34,845 nucleotides of DNA from Camillea tinctor (Eukaryota > Ascomycota > Sordariomycetes > Xylariales > Xylariaceae), in NCBI GenBank assembly GCA_022578605.1, contig MU394110.1, positions 115,023-149,867 on the forward strand, read 5' to 3'. The notes beneath the pieces were generated by a model. That model was not told the origin of the DNA. It did not search any database and worked only from the letters and a program-made list of their open reading frames with translations. Position numbers and translations under genes: made by a program. This document shows positions 20,889 through 31,900 of the stretch, piece by piece; positions within the stretch are counted from its first letter, which is position 1, and the number at the start of each line of letters is the position of its first letter.

Positions 20889-21827
20889 CTAGGGGATAAA
20901 CACTAATCTCCCCTTACCCTCCAACGACTTATCATTCCACGCGGCCTCAACGTCCTTAAGAGGCACGCTCTGCACCTCGAGCAGCTTCCACCCCGCTAGC
21001 TTCGGCACCAGGGTCTTCATCTCCCGCTCGAGTGCCGACAAGCGCCATGCGCCCGGTCCCGCGCCCCTGATCGTAAGGTCATAGGAGCGGAGCAGCTGCG
21101 ACGGCAGCTCGGCCGCGGGCTGCGCCACCGCGCCGATCTGCACGTACTGCACGGCTCGCTTGGTCTTCAGCGAGGACAGCAGGTGCACCGCCGCGTCGCC
21201 GTAGACGTAGTCCAGCACGACGATGTCGGCGTCGCCTCCTACGCACGAGTAGTCCGTCTCGGACACGGGGTCGCGCAGCGTGATGCGCTCGTCGAGCCCG
21301 TCGACGAGCGCTAGCGTAGCGGCGTTGCGGGCTATGCCTATGATGCGGCCTGCGCCGAGGGCCCGAGCGGTGTGCACGGCGAGCTTGCCGCTCGCGCTGG
21401 TGGCGCCGAGGATGATGGTCGTGTAGCCCGGGGTCAGGTTGGTCGTGCGCTGCGTGATGGCCATCCAACTGCTCATGGCGGGGTTGACGCTGCCGGCGAA
21501 GGCGGCAGGATTGACACCGGACGGGAGGGGATAGACGGTCGACTTGTCGGCTGTGATGTACTCGGCAAAGGTGCCGAACCCAGGCGAGATGTGGAGGCAG
21601 TAGTAAAGCTGTCCCGTGGCCACGTCCTCGCCGACGCAGTCAATGCCGGGTCGGTGGGGGAGCTCCTTGGTCGAGTAGTGCCTCCCTGATGCGCGGGAGC
21701 GGACGACTTGATGGAGGCCGGCTGCCAATACCCGGAGCTGGATCTGGTTGTCCGATGGCTCCGGAGGGTTCTCTACGGTGACGTAGCGCGGCCCTTCGGA
21801 CCAGGACTGAACTTCTATTGCATGCAT
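20889..21827 (-). CDS. MDR-family NAD(P)H-dependent oxidoreductase (quinone oxidoreductase-like)
   Basis: A 312-residue intronless frame. It stays open upstream to a TTG at 21872, but the first ATG is at 21827 and gives the family-typical start MHAIEVQSW, so I use that. Visible features are a GroES-like N-terminal half (ELPHRPGIDCVGEDVATGQ, about 55-73), a Rossmann nucleotide-binding loop ILGATSASGKLAVHTARALG (about 139-158), and the C-terminal closing segment VPLKDVEAAW...GKGRLVFIP common in MDR enzymes. The Cys/His zinc ligands of alcohol dehydrogenases are absent, pointing to the non-zinc enoyl reductase/quinone oxidoreductase branch. The reaction is probably NADPH-dependent reduction of a quinone or enone; the substrate cannot be told. 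Cytosolic. High GC compared with the flanks. Confidence 0.9.
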   Translation of the reverse strand: MHAIEVQSWSEGPRYVTVENPPEPSDNQIQLRVLAAGLHQVVRSRASGRHYSTKELPHRPGIDCVGEDVATGQLYYCLHISPGFGTFAEYITADKSTVYPLPSGVNPAAFAGSVNPAMSSWMAITQRTTNLTPGYTTIILGATSASGKLAVHTARALGAGRIIGIARNAATLALVDGLDERITLRDPVSETDYSCVGGDADIVVLDYVYGDAAVHLLSSLKTKRAVQYVQIGAVAQPAAELPSQLLRSYDLTIRGAGPGAWRLSALEREMKTLVPKLAGWKLLEVQSVPLKDVEAAWNDKSLEGKGRLVFIP

Positions 21828-24573
21828 GGTTTTGTTGCCTATTGTCGTCGTCACCTTTTTATGGATCGCCAAGTGTTGTTGAATCTGGCTGGGCGTGGAA
21901 GCTAATCTAGCGAATGCTTCTTTTTAAAAGACAAGACACTAACTAGCTAAGTGAGATCTGGGCGCTTGCGGACTATGTATGTAAGTGACGATGGGCCCCT
22001 TTTTGACCGTGAAAGTCTATCACATCCTCTCTCTATCTCTAGCTGAAGTAAACTCCGAGCTGGAGCCGACTATGTAGATAGTTCGGCCACTTTGAAATGG
22101 ATGAACCTTCTCCGCCATCGTTCCGACTTCTCGGATTTTCCTGACGCATCAATCTACTATGACATGACTCCCCCTACCTTTGTCATCCCCTTCATATGAG
22201 ACGACTTGTGGACCAAAGCTTCGGCAGTAGAGGCTCTTGGTTGGCGTTGCTTACTTGCCCCCCCTGTATTTAAGATGATGTGGTTTGGTTTTAGCAAATG
22301 TCCACAGTCAGCTTCAGGTATCTTCTTCCTCTGTAAAAGGTGATGTTGCATGTAAGTGGCTTTTGACTAGGTTAGGTCTGAGAGGTCGTAAGACATGTAA
22401 AATCCTTCGGTTTTATGTATGTATGCCTTCTCCGAGTTGAATGCCTTCCGGCTTGATACCGCCGGGTCCCAATCAGATCTGCCTAGGCAGGTAAGGAGAT
22501 ATGCCAACCCCCTCCCCTCTTTGTGTGCATGGATAAATGATTCAATGGCATTAGTTAGTGCTCGTGATGCAAGCTACGAAAGCAGATATGTATGCGCTCA
22601 CTGCAATGGATACCGTTGGCCTGATAACTAAGTGTGATAGTACATGACTGCCGCGCATCCATTTTTAAGCCCAACGAGGGTATCGTAGCCTTGGCGTTAT
22701 AGTGTGTATATGAGAGATCAGGCCGGATTATATATATATAGTTATATATATGGTGTATTTTTGATATCCGGTGGCTTTGTGAGATGAGGTTATGTACAAT
22801 ACTTATGTCAATGTCGTACGTTAGTGAGTGTGCAAACTAAGTAGTTGTAGCTAGAGCCTAGAATCCTTCCATCACATTGAGTAGATGAGACATGTTCGGT
22901 ACCAAAACTGTCAATACATCGTACGTGTGGAAGGTTAGTTGGAGGTAAGCTGACATATAGCCTACCTTATGAGATGGTGGAACGCATGTACTCTGCCTTA
23001 TGCGTTAGATAACGACGCCGTCAGATAGATATGTATGCCTTGCAATGATATGATTATTAGACCCGTGGACATGGGGAATCTGGAGATGATAAATAAGTCG
23101 GTTCACTCCGCTGTTCATATCTACCTAAACCACCTAACTAGCTATCTACACTACCACCCCAGAACATCTTCATATTGATGGACCAGGGGTTCCTTCGGGT
23201 TCGGAAATCTCCTTATTACCGATACGCACTAACGGGGAGACCCTTGAAGGCCAGCTAAAATGACAGTGAAGCCTCGTGGCTTTGAATTAGAGAGTAAGAG
23301 TGTAATGTGGTGTGTGCGTCAGTCTATGGAAAGTGGTTGATCTATTTCCAGCCCTGCATGAAAATGGAACCTGGGTTAGATCTTATCACCGTTATTAGTA
23401 GACTAGTAGTCAATAAATAACTCTGTAGGTACGTATGTATGTAGGTTCTGTAGGTAGGTATCTATATTTCATCATCCCTATTCTCTCTGGTCTTTTGTTT
23501 TCTTCCCTCTTCTCTTTTTCTTTGGCGGTTATATTTCGTTTGCTCGGCACCCATAACAACCCGGCGGGACTCTAGGCCCCAGATAGAAAGGATGCCGAAG
23601 TTGAATGGATCTCACCCCAGCGAGTAGCGCGAGAAACCACCTTACCTAGTATAGAATTGGAGAACCCATCAAGGCAATAGGCCACGCGCCCAAGGGGGCG
23701 CTGGTCTCTCAAGTCGTGTCCTGTCCTTACCTACCTAACTCAAAGCACCACCAGTTAGTTATGGAGGTATTCTGCTCAGCCAGAGCGAGCCGTAACTCGG
23801 AACGTTACAGCCAAAGAAGTCCAATGGGCTGGTAACACTACATAAGTAAATACAGCTTTAAGGCTGCTGAGATGGACGTATTTCAGCCGCCAAGGCCGTT
23901 TTATGCAGACTATGATGTGGCCGCATTGCTTAGCAAAGAGTTGTATGCGAGGCTCGTATGTTTAGGGGGTTGTTCAGTGGGCGATTACGCAGAAACCGAC
24001 GATTCCCTCTCTTTACCCCCCTTTCTCTACAACCGGGGCAGCTCTTCTGTTTTCCTAGTCCTAAGCTTAGGAGTTCTTGGTCACGAGGGCATTGCTATAT
24101 GCAAGCTCAGTTGATACATGTAGGCTAGTCAGTGAGTAGGTACTCATTCATGTTTTTTTTCTGTTTGCTGTTGTTTCCCCTCCTTGATTTTGTTTCCCAC
24201 CTATACAGGATATCCTCGGTGGGCTCGTGTTGAGCTGCTTGCCAAGACTGATGCAGGGTTATGGTGAACTAGGATAACATAGTACGTGTTGAGTTGTGAT
24301 CTCGGATCTGTCGGCTAGGAGAACGTGGAGAGAATCCATAGCAGCTATTTGGAAGAAATCAGAGTTGGAAAATCATGGTGTCCTTCCATTGGTATCATCG
24401 TGGCTCATATGCCAAAACTATAGAAATGCTATGCTTTTTGGGTTCTTCTCTTCAAACACGCGAAGAGGAGGGAAAAGGGACAAACCATCAACTACGGTGT
24501 ACAGATGATGGCGAGAAAAAATAATTACAAGAATAATACATCCTACTGATGTCGCGTCTGCTTCTTAGCTATC
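21828..24573. other. 2.7 kb intergenic region, no convincing gene
   Basis: It holds the MDR promoter side and the 3' flank of the membrane-protein gene. It contains an AT dinucleotide stretch with dyad character (about 22729-22752) and GTAGGTA-type repeats near 23427-23462. An ATG-started 80-codon frame at 23872-24114 and a 70-codon frame at 22419-22631 have no motif and could be chance. Confidence 0.5.
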
Positions 24574-25504
24574 TCATAACTGTAGACGACCAACCGATTG
24601 GTCCCGTTCGTAAATGTCTTGCATCGTGAGTTGTACACCGACCACTTTGGCCTCGAAGAACTGGAACATCTGAAAAAACGCGACAACGAACTCAAATGAA
24701 CTGCAGTGAAGCAATTGGTGTCAGTAAACATGCCATGTAGATATTCGATTCGACTCGCAGGGAAATTGGAAGGGGAAAGTGCATAATAAAACGCGCTGGG
24801 ACTTACACAAGCGACGCGATCATCCCTATGGTCGGGGGCCAGAGGCCAACATATCTAGCTCCCCACCACGGGTACATGATGTGTGCTGAGTAAATGAGGA
24901 ATCCCAGCGTCGGGATCGTGAGGAGCAGGTCGATGATGGTGAATTGGATGCGCTTCATGCGCCGGCGTCGCTCGCCATCCTCCTCGTCCGGTCCTCCGAA
25001 CGACACAATCGTCCTGCCGTTGATAGTTATGGTGATGGGCGGCAGGCCAGCGGCGCGCCGCGGTGAAGGCCAGTATGCATAGCCTAGAACGCTGCAGACG
25101 CCGTGCAGCAGGTTCCAGAACAGGATCAGCCAACACAGAATGAATAACACCTTGTGCTCCCATGGCCACCACCCGGCGTCGATCGTCGTGTGTATGCGGA
25201 GGATCGTCGCGAAGCCGAACACGGCGTTGAAGAGCCGCGGTATCGCGATCAGGGGCACGTCGAATCTCGTCACGTTCTCGTTCACGCCTAGCTTGCTATT
25301 GCACTTCTCACAGCATAACAATGAGGTCGATGAGGATGCGGATGAGGAGGAAGACGACGATGACGACCCCGTGGCTGCTGCGACTGTTGCGTGGTGCAAT
25401 TGCTGCTGCTTTTCGATCACCGCATCGTGTTCGTTTGAGATTCTCGCGCTCGGGTTTTGGGGACTACGACTTCGGGGTGTCGTGGCCGTTGACATTTTGC
25501 TCAT
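24574..25504 (-). CDS. four-helix integral membrane protein of unknown function
   Basis: Two exons, 24807-25504 and 24574-24700, give 274 residues. The intron (24701-24806, 106 bases) has a perfect GTAAGT donor and a CTGCAG acceptor, and joins IGMIASLV to SFEFVVAFFQMFQFFEAKVV to complete the last membrane segment. A second AG downstream (TTTTTTCAG) would shift the frame, so I prefer CTGCAG. The start is the ATG at 25504; a second ATG lies three codons later. The N-terminal 60 residues are Ser-rich and disordered with a run of about nine Ser. A CCEKC motif follows (64-68), then hydrophobic helices near 83-103, 118-143, 186-207 and 221-248, and an acidic/Arg-rich loop between helices 2 and 3 (PDEEDGERRRRMKR). 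I do not recognise the family. Possibly an ER or plasma membrane protein, with the CCxxC being palmitoylated or metal-binding (inference). Confidence 0.82.
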
Positions 25505-26203
25505 GGGTGGTGTTGTCTTCCTCTTTGCTCTGCCCTTTTTTTCTTGGTCCCGTCCCTTTTTTGCTTTTTTGCTTTTTTCTTCTTTTCCTCTACTCCCTAT
25601 TTCCTTCTTTCTTTTCCTTTATTATTATTATTATTTTCCCCCTTCTTAATTGTCGCGCGAAACCAAAAACCCTATAACAATAATTAATCCCTCCCAAATA
25701 TAATGATTGTGATTTTTCTCCCTTTCCTTCGACAGAACCCGGCGATGGTTAAACTATGTCGAATAAGGTGCTGAAAGATTGGTCGCGTCGCTCTAGAACG
25801 TTTCTAACCAAGCTCGCAGTCCTGGAGACGAAAGTGGATAGGTGCTAATCTAGAGGGTAAAAAGAAAAAAAGAAAAAAGGGGGTATGGTCTCTTTTTTTA
25901 GTCAAATTTTAGTACAAATACAGTATCGAGCTGAGTGGGCTTCTTGTAATTCGTGGCTGCGCCGCTAAGGTGTGAGTGTGTATAAGTCGTCCCCTGATGC
26001 TTTATATGAGTATCTAGGTAAAAGACTGCAATGCTTTTCTCTCTCGCTTTAAGGTAATATAAACTCTTTACAAACTACCAATACCACGTTTTAGGTGGCC
26101 AAAGACCATGGCTAAGCATTTTATAAAAAAAGCAGCATATGACGAATTCCCACCCCCTTCCCCCTTCCCGCTTCTTGTGCTGACATGGTCAAGCTCACAA
26201 CGA

Positions 26204-26222
26204 AGAGAGAGAGAGAGAGAGA
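26204..26222. repeat. (GA)n microsatellite
   Basis: Tandem AG dinucleotides in intergenic sequence; a second similar run lies at about 26584-26600. Confidence 0.85.
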
Positions 26223-27348
26223 AGAGGACCCTCGGGGGGCAAACCGGCCTGTAGGATCAAGCATCGCTGGGGGCTATGCTGTACTGTGATCCCATCAGCG
26301 CTTTATCTGGTTCGCCTGTTCTGATCTGCCAAGCCCGATCGTCTCCTCCTTTCCTACGGGAGCACATACCCCCTTGCGGCAGGTCTCTGTTCTTAAACCA
26401 AACAGGCCACTTCTCCTCCCCATATTGGGGGCCGCACGACGAGGCATACCCTGCAAGCTAGCATGGAAAATAGGGCTTGGCAGCTTATTCTTCGGTTTTT
26501 ACAGCGCGGCGTAGCACTCGCGTGTTATCAACTAATATCTTTAGCTAGGGAGGGAAGGTTTCGTAAAAGAAAGATGGGTCGTAAGAGAGAGAGAGAGAGG
26601 TGTGTGTATGTGAGAGAGACTGAGAGGGCCAATGGTTAGATAGGTATGAGTATATATGTATGTCTAAGTTATGAGTTATCTAACCTAGGTTAACTACCTA
26701 TGCACTTTTCATTCTTCGAATTAGCTTCAATGTTGGATGATGAGTTGTCTATAATGCGTTGACGTGAAACTCGACATACCTATCAACTAATAAGACAATG
26801 AATTGGAAGAGGGGAGATACATAAATTGATGGTTAACTTGATCCATTCTCAACTAATAGCAAGACACGCGGAAGACATCACATTTTCTTCTATATCTACC
26901 TACCTAACCTACCTAAACAGTTACTATGTAAGTCTTATTCATAACTACAACTATACTACCATGGTTATAACCTCCCTAATAAATACATATAACTGGTCGA
27001 GTTAACATTGTTACGTCACTCAATCTACCATGCAAGTTTGGCTGACCGAGGTCAACATGATCCGGCGTGTTAGAAACATGAGTTTATAGCATTGCCACCG
27101 ACAACGGCGCGCGCATAATATTCTACCCTCCTGCTTCGCCTCTACACTACTACACTAACCACCATCCATAACTACCTAACCTAGGCGAAAACCGCATCCA
27201 TAAAAACATCTTGCTCTGCCCCCTCAGTCTAGTACCCCTACGCTACCCAATTTTCCTCTTTCAGCTGAGATATCCATCGTGTGTCAACCCCTCCATTCCT
27301 CAGAGCTTAGCCAATGGTAGTTCCATGGCTGCAGGGCTGGGCTGAGAG

Positions 27349-27624
27349 TCAGAATAAAATCCTCTGCCTAGTTCGGGAGGCAACAAAGCCTCTAAAGACA
27401 GACATACAGGTAGATAGTATCCCATCCACCCTAACCTGGATGAAACGCATTGCTATTTCCAACTTATAATGCGCGTTCTCTCCTACCACCGCCTCCAGTT
27501 TCATGACGTAGGGTCTTACGATCTTCCCCTGCATATATATAGAGAAGCTGACGTTGGATACCAGACCGTAGCACACCTTTTCGTCTTGTAGTCGACTTCG
27601 TCGACGAAAGCAGTAACAAGTCAC
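27349..27624 (-). CDS. doubtful open frame, possible exon
   Basis: A 91-codon stop-free stretch with no ATG at its beginning. The sequence just before it (GGCAG on the minus strand) would serve as a splice acceptor. Residues such as KIVRPYVMKLEAVVGENAHY have an ordinary protein composition. No motif or family recognised and no partner exon found. It may be chance. Confidence 0.15.
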   Translation of the reverse strand: MTCYCFRRRSRLQDEKVCYGLVSNVSFSIYMQGKIVRPYVMKLEAVVGENAHYKLEIAMRFIQVRVDGILSTCMSVFRGFVASRTRQRILF

Positions 27625-28994
27625 CTGCCGAACAGCAACTTTTAGTTAGTCAGTCTTGTATCGCCACTTGCTACCTACTTACACAACCCATTCACAGCTG
27701 CATCTCCCCTCCCCGCTCCCAGCTGATGAATGAGACACGCGCGGCGATTTCATGCAACCATTGCAGCCACTGTAACGCTATCCAGGCGAACCAAGTCCCA
27801 TAAAGGCTTGAGTCAGATTGGGCAGGATGGGCAGATTTCTTTTTCCCTTTCGAAGATAAGTTAGTATGGAAGTTTCAACAACTACCTATGATGTAGACCT
27901 CACCAGCTGGGAGAGAGGTTAGTTAAAAGCTATATCTTGATCTTGCACGCCAATCGTCACAAAGATAAGTATGCTTTGCATAGATACCAAGCCTCCCTCC
28001 CAAAATAGTGAAAATATTAGCTACCAATTATGATTTAAACAAACATTCACCACCTACGAGAACATGCACTTCTCGAACAGACGTCCCGAACCTAGGCATA
28101 ACTCAACCTGGCAGAGGTTCAAACGATACCGGCTTTAGAAGGCGATCCGGGGACTAGTTATATAAACCCCTGTAGAATACGAAGGGTAGGTCTCGAGAAG
28201 AGGGGTATTTGCTATTTCTTGTTTCTATCTAACCTACCTACCGACCTAGGCACTTCATCCAATGTTGATCCAGTGAGTGCATAACTGAGTGAGTAGATTG
28301 TTCCTCAACGGATCGAGATCTCGCGCGGTTAAAATCGCCCATTAACATACGAATTATGGAGACAGGTCTATTTTCTACTTTAAGCGCGAGGCATATACGA
28401 GGCGGGAGTACTCGCGCGACCGTTCTATCTCAGATCTGTCGGTCCAACCAAAAAGCCCATGGGTAACTGGGGATGGAAAACTAGCTACAAACTAGATATG
28501 ATAAACTAAAGTCAGATCATAACATGGAACCGGAGAACAATTCATTTTTAGTGTTAGAGAATAAAAATGTTTCTGAATATTTGGTAAGGCCACCGGCCGT
28601 GTGCCGTCATCTACTCTATTATACTTTATATACTACTCATCGCTGTATGCGAATCCACCTATCTATAACCAATGCCTCATGATAGAGACCTAACCTCTGC
28701 AAATACATACTGTACGTATGTGTGCATATAACCCAACCGTTGTAAAATTCCATCATGGCCCTGTAAAATTGTAAAATTATTCAATAGCAGCAACTGGAGC
28801 TGGCTCCTTGTAGCTTTCCTCCCTATCATCCCCCAGAACGTATCGTGTTTGTCCTAACAGTGCGTAGGAATGCAAGTACCGTCATAGTGATAATTATGTA
28901 TGTATGTGTGTGTGTAGGTTATGTGCGTGTATGTGTTCGTTCGTCTAATGCATTTCATTCATCCCCTCTGTTCGTTTTCGTCCGCTTCGTTCGT

Positions 28995-31900
28995 TTACTC
29001 CTTCTTCGTCTTCTTCTCCTTCTTTGCGCCCTTAGGCACACGTGTGAGCCAGTATAGGAATAGGGCTCCGAAGATGTTGAAGACGATGTACGCCCACATA
29101 ATGCCAAAGTTGCGCCACCGGTCATCTGGGAGAAAAATTAGCGGCTGTCTTACAGAGAGAGAAATATTAGCAGAAACTGAGCGTAATAACTTACCATAGT
29201 TGGACTGGGCATTAGCCAAGAACACGTTAGTGTCCTTAATAGAACAGTAAACGCAGCTCTCAGTGAGGTTCTCAGTGCCAGCCTTGAGATAACCACCGAC
29301 GAACTCGAGCTGCGTCTGCATGTAGGTGGCGCAGTCCTGCCCCGTCGGTGGATCGAAGGTCACGTATTCATTGTTAGCACATTCGACGACGGTATTGGCT
29401 ATACCTGTGGACAACATAGCCGATACCAAATATGTGAACGGGCTGACACGGTACATGAAGATCCAGAAGCGTGGGAGGGTGTCGGGGTTGGCGAGGACAC
29501 CGCAGAAGATCAGGCATAGCGTGAAGAGCAAGTTAGCGACGTTACCACCACCTTCGGCTGTCTCAAACGCAGCGATGATCATGTCCGTGAAGGTAGAAGT
29601 AAACAGGAGGAAAGCCCACAACAGCAGGAACATTAGAGCCCCACGTTCCGCAACCTGGTCTGCGGGCACGGCGTTGCGCTGGAGACCAACCGGGTAGTAC
29701 CAGCAGAAGTACATGAGCACAGCCATGAGGGTGTTCCACGGGAGCTCGACGATGATTTGAGAGAGCATGAAGACCTTCCAGCCATATACCTTGGAGGGGC
29801 GCTCGCGGACTTCGTAGAGCGACCTCTGGACGACGAAGTGCGGCATAGTCTGCTGCACAAGCTGGCCAAAGACGGTAAGAAGGTTGAAGATAGCGAAGGT
29901 CTGGTTCTGAAGGCCCTGAATGGTATTAGGTGCCCGGAAGAAGACAAAACCGATGAACAGAGCGACGAGGATACAGAGAGCGGCTTTTGAGTAGATGTAC
30001 GAGGGAGTTCGCCAGTACTGCTGGAAGACACGGTGGGTGACCTCGTAGAGCTGGGCCCCGAAGCCGGCAGCGTGTTCGCGGTATGACTGATCGTCCTCCG
30101 TGGGAGGAGGCGTCGCAGGAGCATCATCCTTCAGACGTTGAAGCTCAGCTTGTACCTCGCGATACTCGTCGCTGTCACGCCAGGCCTGGTGCCAGTCCAC
30201 ATCTGTGTGGCTACCCGGGGCAGCACCAATAGCGTCCAACATCCATTCGGCAGGGTTAGCATCAGCAGGGCAAGGGGGTGCGCCGTGCTTTTCGAAGTAG
30301 CGAGTCATGGTCTTAGAGTTCTCACCAATGTCACCGAAGTAGACGGTCCGGCCACCCTTAGCCAGGAAGAGGAGTCTATCGAAACGCTGGAACAACATAG
30401 CAGAAGGCTGGTGGATGGTACAGAGAATAGCTTGGCCGCTCTTGGTCAACTTCTCGAGAAGATCAAGAATGGACCATGAAGTCTGGGAATCAAGACCGGA
30501 GGTAGGCTCATCGACGAACAGGAGTAGAGGGGGCTTCGCGGCGAGTTCGACACCAATCGTGAGACGCTTGCGCTGTTCAACGTTAAGACCTTCGCCAAGG
30601 ACACCGACCACAGCATCAGCATATTCTTCCATTTCCAAAAGCCGGATAACCTCATCAACATAGGCGAGCTTCTCAGCGCGGGGTACCTCGGCAGGCTGGC
30701 GGAGGAGAGCTGAGAAGTTCAATGCCTCGCGAACAGTGGTGGTCGACAAGTGAAGATCCTGTTGCTGAACGTAGCCAGTCTTGCGCTGGAAGGACATATC
30801 GCGGAGGCGGCCATCGACAAGCATTTCACCAGTGATCACACCCATCGTGATACGACTAGCTAGAGCATCAAGCAGCGTGGTTTTACCGGCACCTGACACA
30901 CCCATCAACGCGGTCAGGGTACCAGGCTTAACCCAACCGTCGACATGGTCCAGAATACGTCGAGGCTCGCCCTTGATCTTGATGTCGTAGCATACGTTGC
31001 TCCAGTGGAAAGTACTTCTCTGCTCTTGAATAAAGCCGACCTCCTTGCTCTGGGCAGCAGCGCGGCTCTGGTTCGTGACAGTAGGTCCAACACGAGGGCT
31101 TCCACCCTCCTCGGCATCGCCCTTCTTCTCCTTAAACTGAGCAGGCTTGTATCCACGGCGGAAGACTAGAACTTCGCCCTTCGACTTCTTCTCCGAGACA
31201 AGCTCGGCAGCGACCATGTAGGTGAACAGGAAGAAAAGCATGAATCCGATAAGGATACCAAGGTTTCGCCACTTGTGAGAACTGTAGTACCTGAATGCCA
31301 GGTTGATATATCTGTCACCGTCTACGAAGGGGTTGCCTGCCTCGCTACCAACGGTGCTGCAGACATGGTTGTTGCTAGCAATGTTTTGGTAGGGAGGGAG
31401 CTGCTCACTTGGAACGTATGCAGTACAGGGAAATTGGCGACCGGAAAACTCGTTCACCATGAGGGACTCAAAGGCATAGGCCAGGGGGTCGAGGTAGTTG
31501 AGCCAGCGGCACCAGGAAAGCATATAGTCGATGGGGATAACGAAACCGGTGAAGATGACAAGATCCAGAATGAGCAGGGCAGCCGGAACCATAGCCTGCG
31601 AGAGAGTCCGAGAAGCAGATGCGATGGTACGGAAGATCATACTCATGGCCATCACAGTAAAGAAGGTCATAAGCAGGAAGAAAAAGAAGGCTCCCGGTTC
31701 GCGTCGCAGGTTAGTCATGAAGTATAGCGTGAGGTTGAAGATGATCGAGTTCGCAATCTTGTACGGCATGTCACAGAGCATAGATGCGATAGCTTCAGCT
31801 GACGGGTGATACAGAGCATAACGACTGTGCTTCTCGACGATCGGACGTTGGGCGTATAGGGTAAGAATCTAGAATGGTTAGCACGCAAAGTTTTCTCAAA

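Larger units (their letters stand above)
25505..28994. other. 3.5 kb intergenic region, mostly empty
   Basis: It starts with the CT-rich promoter of the membrane-protein gene (25505-25660, including an ATT run near 25620-25634). It carries GA microsatellites at about 26204-26222 and 26584-26600, CCTACCTAACCTACC-type words near 26900 and 28235, and a perfect palindrome TAACCTAGGTTA near 26683. One minus-strand frame at 27349-27624 looks somewhat protein-like but cannot be assigned. No RNA gene or transposon coding remnant recognised. Confidence 0.5.

Noticed and set aside
21828..21872. N-terminal extension of the MDR enzyme from a TTG
   Set aside because: Non-ATG starts are rare in fungi, and the ATG at 21827 gives the normal family N terminus.
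24543..24731. 62-codon minus-strand frame as a separate gene
   Set aside because: It overlaps exon 2 of the membrane-protein gene in another frame; the spliced frame gives a coherent membrane helix and C terminus.
28082..28140. GGTTCAAAC-like word resembling a tRNA TPsiC arm
   Set aside because: No matching acceptor, D or anticodon stems around it.
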